From CAZWUZ01 sp964637655 [NCBI: uncultured bacterium] (GTDB lineage: Bacteria; DAOPZR01): a DNA stretch of 5,471 bases. The DNA lies in the NCBI GenBank assembly GCA_964637655.1, contig CAZWUZ010000257.1:1-5471 (forward strand). Reading direction: 5' to 3'. Of this stretch, positions 1 through 5,471 are shown one piece after another. Every line of letters starts with the position of its first letter. Positions within the stretch are counted from its first letter, which is position 1. The notes beneath the pieces are model-generated. The model saw nothing but the letters and a program-made list of their open reading frames with translations. It was not told where the DNA came from and did not search any database. A program made the position numbers and the translations under genes.

Positions 1-1
1 G

Positions 2-445
2 GTACGTCTCACCGTGGCGCTGCGCGACCCGGTCGACTCCACGCGGGTGCAGGAGCGCAACCTCGTCACGTTTGCGTTCGCGCGCATGCCCGAACCGGTC
101 AGCGCCTTGCCGGTGACCCCGGCCGCGCCGGTCGCCCGCGGCAACGAGGGTATCGTCTACCTCGGTGGCGCGGCGGTCATTACGCCGGCCCCGGTGCCGA
201 CGGCGCCGGTCTTTGTGCCGCCCGCGCCGCCGGTGGCGGCGGATGCGGCGCGATCGGTTGACTATCATCTGAGCAAGGCGGAAGGGTTTATCCGCCTGGA
301 ACGGTACAGCGAGGCGCTGCGCGAAGCGGAAGCGGCGCTGGCGCTCGACCCGCGCGAGCCGCGGGCACTTGAATTGCAGCGGCGGCTGCGGCGGCTGGTG
401 CTGCTCTTCCAGCCGCCGGCCGCCTCGCCGCGCAGCGGGCAGTAG
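2..445 (+). CDS. C-terminal part of a TPR-containing envelope protein (5' partial)
   Basis: The frame is open from the left edge to a TAG stop at 443-445, giving 147 residues counted from nt 2. A GTG at nt 14 could serve as a start, but the codons before it (VRLT) continue the same strand-like pattern and no Shine-Dalgarno site is visible, so I read this as the tail of a longer gene. Residues 1-30 alternate hydrophobic and polar like beta strands and loosely match the end of the AMIN domain in the next gene (LTVALRDPVDSTRV here, VVLDLTKPVPYTV there). Residues 35-80 form a Pro/Ala/Val-rich, probably disordered linker. Residues 87-126 form one TPR-like helical pair with the typical Y-SEAL-EAEAALALDP pattern. 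The tail is basic (RRLRRL) and ends in a short Pro/Ala stretch. It lies 76 nt before the secretin gene on the same strand, so a periplasmic or inner-membrane partner of the secretin is plausible. The exact family is not recognised. Confidence 0.72.
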   Translation, partial: VRLTVALRDPVDSTRVQERNLVTFAFARMPEPVSALPVTPAAPVARGNEGIVYLGGAAVITPAPVPTAPVFVPPAPPVAADAARSVDYHLSKAEGFIRLERYSEALREAEAALALDPREPRALELQRRLRRLVLLFQPPAASPRSGQ

Positions 446-463
446 TACGGGCAGGACAGTACA

Positions 464-483
464 CGCCGGCTGAGCGGCCGGCG
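464..483 (+). other. GC-rich hairpin in the spacer between the two genes
   Basis: CGCCGGC at 464-470 pairs perfectly with GCCGGCG at 477-483 around a 6-nt loop (TGAGCG). It starts 18 nt after the upstream stop codon. No run of T follows it, so it does not look like a standard intrinsic terminator. It could tune read-through or mRNA stability between co-transcribed genes. In DNA this GC-rich a 7-bp stem can arise by chance. Confidence 0.35.
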
Positions 484-507
484 GGAACGATATGACGGGA
501 TTACAAC

Positions 508-513
508 GGGGAG
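508..513 (+). promoter_or_regulatory. Shine-Dalgarno site of the giant secretin gene
   Basis: GGGGAG ends 8 nt before the ATG at 522, which is good spacing, and it decides the start. An in-frame ATG at 492 would add ten residues (MTGLQRGDAG) before the signal peptide but has only a weak GGGA at 484-487, closely spaced. An out-of-frame ATG at 514 opens a three-codon frame whose TGA (523-525) overlaps the true start as ATGA. Confidence 0.6.
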
Positions 514-521
514 ATGCAGGC

Positions 522-3500
522 ATGAAAGCATGGCTGGGTAACACCAACGGATTCTTCGCGCTGGCGCTGCTGCTGGCGCTGCTCACGGCGGTTGTCGCGC
601 CCGGGTGGAGCGAGAGCGACGCTGATCGCCTCTTCCACGAGGGGGTGGGCTGCTACCTGCGTGGCGACCTGCCGGCCGCCCGGGCCGTGCTTGAACGCGC
701 GCTGGCGCAGACACCCCGCCACGACAATGCCCGCCGCCTGCTTGGTGAAGTCAACGCCGAACTGCAGCGGACCGCTCCCGCTGCCGGCATGCCCGTTGCC
801 GTTGCCGGCGCACCCGTCGCGGCGATGCCGCTGGCCGCTCGTGTCGCGGTCGGTGAAGGCCTGGTCACGCTCGGTCCGCTCCCCGCGTCCGCGCCGACCG
901 CCGTCGCCGTGCCGCCGCAACTGCTTGCCCCGATGCTCACCGAGCGTCTCGTCCTGCGCGCCGAGCAGGTGCCGGCGGGGGTCAAGGCGCTGACCGCCAT
1001 CGAGGCCTACAGCGAGCAGGGCGCGCTCAAGGTGCGCCTCAGCACGACGGGCGCCGTCGACCTCATGGACAACAAAACGTATCAGCCGGCGACGGTCGTC
1101 GTCGACCTGCTCGGCTGCCGCAATGCCCTGCCGGCTCGCTCGCTCGCCGTGGATGCCGGCGCGCTGGTGCGCATCCGCCATCTGCGGCAGCGCACGGAGC
1201 CGCTGGAGACGACCCGGGTGGTGCTCGACCTGACCAAACCCGTACCGTACACTGTCGAACGCGTGCCCGGCGGTGTGGTGATCACCTTCCCGAATGCCGG
1301 GGCCGGTCCGGCCATGCCGCTGGCGCTCGGCGAGCCGCCGGCACTGCGCCCGGCGGTCTCCCACCTGCGTCCGCTGACCGCCTACCGCGTGCAGTCGCAC
1401 TGGCTGCGCCTGATTGCCGGGGAAAAGCAGCACGGGCCCGCGGGCAGCGCGCTGCCGCGCCCGAGGGTGGTGCAGGTAACCGATGCGGCCGGAATACCGC
1501 AGGCGAATGTCCCGGTCTGGTTTTCGGTTACGGAGAATAACGGCTGCTTCGTCCGCGCCGGCGGTGAAACCGCCGGCAGCCTGCGCGTCGTCACCGACGC
1601 GCAGGGGCAGGCGCTGGCCGAGGGGTACCGCTTCGCCACGCGCGCCGGCGACAATGTCGTTACTGCGGCCCTCGCCGACGGGGCGGCCGGGGTGGTGTTC
1701 CTGCAGACCTCGCAGCCGGCCGAAGCGGCGGATATCGTCAAGGTGCACGGCGACGATCAGGAGGGCGTGGTCGGGACGGAACTCGACCAGCCGCTGGTGG
1801 TCGAGGTGCGCGACCGCTTTGCCAACCCGATGGCCGGGCAGCGGGTGGTCTTCACCGTGCTCTACAACGACGGGGTGGCGGATGCCAATCCCGACCGCTA
1901 CGGCACCCAGTCGGTGGTGGTGACGGACGAGCACGGCCGGGCGCGGCTGGACAAGTTCAAACTCGGCACCCGCGTCGGGCGCAACCAGGTGCGCGCCAGC
2001 ATCGTCGTCAATGGCGGCCGCGCCGCCCGCGGTGGCCTGCTGATCAGCGCCCAGCGCCGCGACGGTGAAATGCTCGAACGCAACGGCGAAATTGTCCGCC
2101 CGCAGGCGGTGCAGGAACATGTGCCGGTCTTCGTCAGCGAGATGCTGCGCGACCTGCCCGGCTCGCTTGATGTCGACGCCGTCGAACTGCTCTACCTCGA
2201 CAATGTCACCACGCACGCACTCAAGCACGAACTGGCACAGCTGGCGGCCGGCGACGATGACCTGAGGTTCTACGATGACGGCAATGCCGTCTATTTGAGC
2301 CCGACGGCGCCCGGTGACCGCGCGCAACTCGACGCGAAACTGCAGACGCTCAACGGCCACCGGCTGCTGCGCAAGACCGTGCGCAGCGTGGTCTTCACCG
2401 AGTCGGGGCGGCCGCAGCTGATATCGGTCGACTTCCGCGACGCGGCGGTGGTCGATGTCGTGCGCACCCTGGCGGAAATCGCCGGCTGGAACATCGTCTT
2501 CCCGCCGCAGGGCGACCCGCTCTACGGTCAGCAGGTCACCATCCACCTCGTCGAGGTGGGCGCCAAGGACGTGCTCGACAACATCCTCGCGCAGGCGGGC
2601 TATGGCCGCGTCGAGAACGCCGGCATCATCCGCATCGTCAAGCGCAGTGATATGCCGGCCGATGTCACGCGCATCGGCCAGGGGATCGACCTCGACCGCT
2701 ACGAGGGCGAGGAGAACGAGGTCGTCACCTACTTCATCCCCGTCAAAAACCGCAAGCCGAGCAACCTGCTGACCGTGCTCAAGTCGCTGGCCGGGGCCGA
2801 TGCCAACATGCAGGCGGATGACCCTTCCGGGTACATCGTCCTCACCGACCGGGTGGCCAATATCCGCCGGGTCAACGCCATGGCCCGCCTGCTCGATGCC
2901 AGCAACCTGGAACTGTCGGAAGACATCTTTATCCGGCTGATTACCCTGCAGCGGGCCAGTGCCACCGAGGTGGCCCGTCAACTGACGGCACTCTACCCGC
3001 TGATCGCCCGCGGCAGTGTGGACGCGGCGGCGTCATTCCTCGCGCAAGTGCATTCCGAGGAGCGCGGCACCTTCCTGCTCGTCTGCCCGAAATCGGTCTC
3101 TCCCCAGCTGCTTGACCTCATCGAGCAGTTTGATTCCGGGCGCTCCTACGAGGTCATCACCGTCGCCCAGGTGCTGCCGTCGAAACTCAAGATCCTGCTC
3201 GACGCCTACTTCGGGGCGAACGCGACGCAGGCGTTTGACGATGCCAGCCGGCTGATCATCTCGGGCACCCCGGAGACGATCGCCCGCATCCGCGAGATGG
3301 TGTCGCGGCTCGATGTCGCCGGCGGCGTGACGCGTGAGCTGGTGGTGGTGGCGCTCAACCGCATCACCCCGACCGACATGACGGGCATTCTCACCAAACT
3401 CTACCCGGGGCTGGCCAATTACGTGGCGGCACCGGCGGCAAGCAACACCATTGTGGTGCTCGTGCCGCAGGAACAGGCGGCGGAGATTCGCGCGGTGATC

Positions 3501-5471
3501 GAGAAGCTCGACCACAATCTGTCCGCGCTCAACGAGAGCAGTTTGCAGCGCGAGGTCATCCGCCTGCAGCGCCTCGACCCGGAACTGGCGGTCACCAACC
3601 TGCAGCAACTCTACCCGAACGCCAAGTTCTTCGCGCTCGGGCAGTGGAAGACGCGCGAGGAACTGGTGCGCGTCGAGGGGAGCACCTCGCTGCGCGAACT
3701 CAACGTCGATTACTACGAGGGACTGTTCGGCATCCTCGCGCTGGCCAACAGCGAGGACATGCCCAACATCCGCAAGGTGGTCGCGGCGATGGACCTGACC
3801 CCCTTCCCCGCCGACTTCACCATGAAGGTCTACAGCCCGCGCTACCAGACCACCTCGCAACTCAAGGAGTGGGCGGACCAGATCATCGGGACGACGGGGC
3901 AGGGCAAAATCATCATCGACGGGTTCGGCAACCGCCTGCTGGTCTTCGACACGCAGGAGAATGTCAGTCGCATGCTCGAATTCTTCGCCCAGATGGACGT
4001 GTCACCGACCGAGGGGCTGATGACGCGCTCGGTGACGCTCGGCAACATCTCGGCGGCGGAGATGGCGTCGGTGCTCAACCTCATCTACCGCGGCTCGTTC
4101 ATCGCCTCGACGACGACGGGCAAGAACATGCTCTTCGTGCAGGTGCCGCGCGAGGTCATGCCGCAGGTCATGCAGACCATCGGCGAACTCGACCAGCTGA
4201 CCGTGGGCGAGACCATCACCGTGGTGCCGGTGACCGCTGACCTGCAGGTGTCCGAGGTGCAGAGCAAACTCAAGGAACTCTTCCCCAACCTCAACATCAA
4301 CTACAGCGAGTGGCCCAATCCGTCAATCATCTTCGCCGGCGACGCCGCGCTGGTGGCCAAGGCGCGCGAGGTGCTGCGCGAACTCGACCAGCCGCTGGTC
4401 ACGCGCACGTTCCGCCTCACCTATGGCGAAGCCGACAACGTCAAGACGATGCTCACGGACTTCCTCTCGACGCAGGGCAAGTCGCAGGCGGACGGGCGCA
4501 CCAACTCGCTGATCATCACCGATGTCACGTCCAACATGCCGCGTCTCGAGCGCATCATCCGCGATCTCGACCGCAACCTGACGGGCGAAGGGGGCGAGGG
4601 GAGCGGCACCCGCGTCTTCTTCCTCAAGAACGCGCAGGCCGGGGAACTGGTCACCGTGCTCGGGCAGGTGGTGCAGGCGACGCGCGGGGACAACGACCTC
4701 AACGTGCTGCTCGGCACGCTGTCGTCCGACCAGCGCACCAATTCGATCCTCGTCAACAGCACGCCGGCCAACCTGCCGCTGATTGCCGCGCTCATCGAGC
4801 AGCTCGACCGGCGCACGCCGCAGGTGCTTATCCGCACGACCATTCTCGAGTATACGCTCAACGAAGACGAGAACATGGGTTTTGTCTGGAACTTCACCGA
4901 CCGCTTCGGCGGCTACAACTGGACGAGTGTTTTCGGCGGCGCTGTTGCCGGGCCCTTCTCGCTTACCCTGACCAAGGGGCAGTTGTCGGTGGTCATGGAC
5001 GCGCTGAGCAGTTCGCAGCGCTCGAATGTTCTCTCGGCGCCGAGTGTGATGACGCTCAATAACCAGGCGGCCAATATCACGGTTGGGGCTTCGCGCATGC
5101 TGCAGGAATCGCGCATCGACCCGAACACCGGTGCGGTTACCACCGGCATGGTGTCCTACAATGCCGACCTGATTGTCGATGTCACGCCGCAGATCGGGTC
5201 CGACCGCAGCGTCAAACTTGATTTCGGGCTCGACCTGACCCAGTTCACGCCGACCAGCGACCCGGCAAGTCTGCCGACCACCACCCGCAAGCTGACCAAC
5301 TCGGTTATTGTGGCGGACGGGCAGACCCTGGTGATTGGCGGGATCATCCGCGACCAGGAGGACCTGTCGCGCAGTGGCGTACCGGGGATCAAGGATATCC
5401 CGGTCCTCGGCCACCTGTTCAGCAGCAACCGCAACAGCAAGCAGAAGGTCGAACTGATGATCTTCCTGACG
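522..5471 (+). CDS. Giant PilQ/GspD-family outer-membrane secretin with about ten tandem N1 domains (3' partial)
   Basis: The product is a gated multimeric outer-membrane channel for a type IV pilus or type II-like secretion. All 1650 codons are open to the right edge. Residues 1-30 are a signal peptide (hydrophobic core 11-26, no lipobox Cys). Residues 33-82 are a TPR-like helical pair, and 84-150 an Ala/Pro/Val linker. Residues 155-257 are AMIN-like (LETTRVVLDLTKPVPYTVER, then VVITF). Residues 293-396 and 405-495 are Big-1-type Ig domains. Residues 553-611 may be a divergent N-type domain. Residues 633-707 are STN/N0 (ISVDFRDAAVVDVV, AEIAGWNIVF). Residues 734-1431 hold about ten N1-type repeats. 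The secretin core runs from 1432, with SAPSVMTLNNQAANITVG at 1505-1522 and VPGIKDIPVLGHLF at 1620-1633. The last residues (ELMIFLT) match where secretins continue with a Pro, so little is missing. Typical PilQ and GspD have about 650-900 residues. AMIN plus STN favours a PilQ relative, but no pil neighbours are visible and GspD-type use is possible. Confidence 0.93.
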   Translation, partial: MKAWLGNTNGFFALALLLALLTAVVAPGWSESDADRLFHEGVGCYLRGDLPAARAVLERALAQTPRHDNARRLLGEVNAELQRTAPAAGMPVAVAGAPVAAMPLAARVAVGEGLVTLGPLPASAPTAVAVPPQLLAPMLTERLVLRAEQVPAGVKALTAIEAYSEQGALKVRLSTTGAVDLMDNKTYQPATVVVDLLGCRNALPARSLAVDAGALVRIRHLRQRTEPLETTRVVLDLTKPVPYTVERVPGGVVITFPNAGAGPAMPLALGEPPALRPAVSHLRPLTAYRVQSHWLRLIAGEKQHGPAGSALPRPRVVQVTDAAGIPQANVPVWFSVTENNGCFVRAGGETAGSLRVVTDAQGQALAEGYRFATRAGDNVVTAALADGAAGVVFLQTSQPAEAADIVKVHGDDQEGVVGTELDQPLVVEVRDRFANPMAGQRVVFTVLYNDGVADANPDRYGTQSVVVTDEHGRARLDKFKLGTRVGRNQVRASIVVNGGRAARGGLLISAQRRDGEMLERNGEIVRPQAVQEHVPVFVSEMLRDLPGSLDVDAVELLYLDNVTTHALKHELAQLAAGDDDLRFYDDGNAVYLSPTAPGDRAQLDAKLQTLNGHRLLRKTVRSVVFTESGRPQLISVDFRDAAVVDVVRTLAEIAGWNIVFPPQGDPLYGQQVTIHLVEVGAKDVLDNILAQAGYGRVENAGIIRIVKRSDMPADVTRIGQGIDLDRYEGEENEVVTYFIPVKNRKPSNLLTVLKSLAGADANMQADDPSGYIVLTDRVANIRRVNAMARLLDASNLELSEDIFIRLITLQRASATEVARQLTALYPLIARGSVDAAASFLAQVHSEERGTFLLVCPKSVSPQLLDLIEQFDSGRSYEVITVAQVLPSKLKILLDAYFGANATQAFDDASRLIISGTPETIARIREMVSRLDVAGGVTRELVVVALNRITPTDMTGILTKLYPGLANYVAAPAASNTIVVLVPQEQAAEIRAVIEKLDHNLSALNESSLQREVIRLQRLDPELAVTNLQQLYPNAKFFALGQWKTREELVRVEGSTSLRELNVDYYEGLFGILALANSEDMPNIRKVVAAMDLTPFPADFTMKVYSPRYQTTSQLKEWADQIIGTTGQGKIIIDGFGNRLLVFDTQENVSRMLEFFAQMDVSPTEGLMTRSVTLGNISAAEMASVLNLIYRGSFIASTTTGKNMLFVQVPREVMPQVMQTIGELDQLTVGETITVVPVTADLQVSEVQSKLKELFPNLNINYSEWPNPSIIFAGDAALVAKAREVLRELDQPLVTRTFRLTYGEADNVKTMLTDFLSTQGKSQADGRTNSLIITDVTSNMPRLERIIRDLDRNLTGEGGEGSGTRVFFLKNAQAGELVTVLGQVVQATRGDNDLNVLLGTLSSDQRTNSILVNSTPANLPLIAALIEQLDRRTPQVLIRTTILEYTLNEDENMGFVWNFTDRFGGYNWTSVFGGAVAGPFSLTLTKGQLSVVMDALSSSQRSNVLSAPSVMTLNNQAANITVGASRMLQESRIDPNTGAVTTGMVSYNADLIVDVTPQIGSDRSVKLDFGLDLTQFTPTSDPASLPTTTRKLTNSVIVADGQTLVIGGIIRDQEDLSRSGVPGIKDIPVLGHLFSSNRNSKQKVELMIFLT
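984..1292 (+). other. AMIN domain region within the secretin
   Basis: Residues 155-257 form a run of short beta strands: LTAIEAYSEQGALKVRLST, then ATVVVDLLG, then a charged turn RIRHLRQRTEPLETTRVVLDL and finally PGGVVITF. This is the usual AMIN order in PilQ, where the domain lies N-terminal to N0 and anchors the secretin to peptidoglycan. That role is known for the family and inferred here. The call rests on pattern recognition by eye. Confidence 0.75.
1398..2006 (+). repeat. Two tandem Big-1-type Ig-like domains within the secretin
   Basis: Residues 293-396 and 405-495 share the Big-1 pattern. The first shows GSALPRPRVVQVTDAAG, then NVPVWFSV, then VVTDAQGQA. The second shows GDDQEGVVGTELDQPLVVEV, then FANPMAGQRVVFTV, then VVTDEHGRARL and LGTRVGRNQVRA. 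Such modules are known as rod-like spacers in intimin/invasin adhesins and other surface proteins. Here they separate AMIN from the N-domain array and could act as a spacer or a contact surface in the periplasm. Confidence 0.8.
2721..4814 (+). repeat. Array of about ten tandem secretin N1-type domains
   Basis: Residues 734-1431 repeat a beta-alpha-beta-beta-alpha pattern: a hydrophobic strand, a helix ending in L--L, a strand pair, and a helix ending in I--LD. Approximate units by residue are 734-795, 802-873, 875-933, 938-999, 1009-1092, 1098-1161, 1167-1226, 1230-1291, 1293-1352 and 1363-1431. Unit ends include MARLLD, LIEQFD, MVSRLD, VIEKLD, VVAAMD, FFAQMD, TIGELD, VLRELD, IIRDLD and LIEQLD. 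The last two units carry the classic RTNSLII/RTNSILV strand. In known secretins each such domain forms one ring of the periplasmic vestibule. Boundaries are by eye and could shift by several residues. Confidence 0.85.
4815..5471 (+). other. Secretin beta-barrel core domain (C-terminally cut by the window)
   Basis: From residue 1432 the sequence follows the secretin core: PQVLIRTTILEYTLNEDENMG, a gate-like region around 1460-1485, LTKGQLSVVMDALSSSQRSN, SAPSVMTLNNQAANITVG, the strand SYNADLIVDVTPQI, then SVIVADGQTLVIGGIIRD and VPGIKDIPVLGHLF (1620-1633). This part forms the double-walled barrel and gate in solved secretins. The S-domain, if present, would lie beyond the right edge. Confidence 0.93.

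Noticed and set aside
446-521. Intrinsic terminator separating the two genes
   Set aside because: The hairpin at 464-483 has no following T-tract and the spacer is only 76 nt, so co-transcription is the simpler reading.
501-2981. Antisense open frame of 826 codons
   Set aside because: It is exactly in register with the sense secretin codons, so it can stop only where the sense gene uses TTA, CTA or TCA, which this GC-rich gene nearly lacks. The predicted protein is rich in Arg, His, Asp and Gly with no recognisable domain, while the sense frame shows clear secretin domains.
3033-3860. Antisense open frame of 275 codons
   Set aside because: Same in-register shadow; it ends at the sense TCA codon at 3033. 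The sense strand is covered by the N1 repeat array.
3644-4240. Plus-strand open frame of 198 codons in another phase, and a similar one at 4310-5062
   Set aside because: They overlap the secretin frame, have the Arg/Gly/His/Ala-rich make-up of shifted high-GC reading, and show no domain.
1779-4399. Identical 20-nt sequence at 1779-1798 and 4380-4399
   Set aside because: Both copies encode ELDQPLV in frame, in unrelated domains (second Ig domain and the junction of N1 units 8 and 9). Shared codon preference explains it; the flanks differ, so no DNA repeat or duplication is implied.
4323-5414. Antisense open frame of 363 codons
   Set aside because: Same cause; it ends at the sense TCA codon at 4323. 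The sense strand encodes the last N1 units and the conserved secretin core.
1-5471. CRISPR array, tRNA or rRNA gene, insertion sequence, phage or anti-phage system
   Set aside because: Nearly the whole window is two coding frames; I saw no short direct repeats with spacers, no terminal inverted repeats, no transposase and no RNA gene signatures.

Overview
The window is high-GC bacterial coding DNA, roughly two-thirds G+C by eye with third codon positions mostly G or C. Both genes lie on the + strand. The main gene encodes a secretin, an outer-membrane channel, so the organism should be a diderm (Gram-negative-type) bacterium. Nothing here fixes the phylum.

Layout: (1) nt 2-445 is the 3' end of a gene whose start lies before the window. 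It encodes a strand-rich stretch that may be the end of an AMIN domain, a Pro/Ala/Val-rich linker and one TPR-like helical pair. (2) nt 446-521 is a 76-nt spacer with a GC-rich hairpin and a good Shine-Dalgarno site. (3) nt 522-5471 is one uninterrupted frame of 1650 codons that runs off the right edge. It has no internal stop or frameshift and covers about 90% of the window. The long antisense frames over it are codon-bias shadows.

The large product is a giant secretin related to the type IV pilus secretin PilQ and the type II secretion secretin GspD. In order it has a signal peptide, a TPR-like helical pair, a Pro/Ala/Val linker, an AMIN domain (periplasmic, peptidoglycan-binding in PilQ/AmiC), two Big-1-type immunoglobulin-like domains, a possible divergent N-type domain, an STN/N0 domain, about ten tandem N1-type (Secretin_N) domains, and the C-terminal secretin beta-barrel with its VPGIKDIPVLGHLF signature. 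The window ends a few residues after that signature, so only the extreme C-terminus is missing.

The two genes are probably co-transcribed. Both carry a TPR-like motif beside a Pro/Ala-rich linker, and both may carry AMIN-like sequence, which suggests they act in the same envelope machine: a type IV pilus or type II-like secretion channel with a very long periplasmic vestibule. The most notable point is the number of N-domains, well above the usual one to four and above the six (N0-N5) reported for Thermus PilQ, together with Ig-like domains placed between AMIN and N0.
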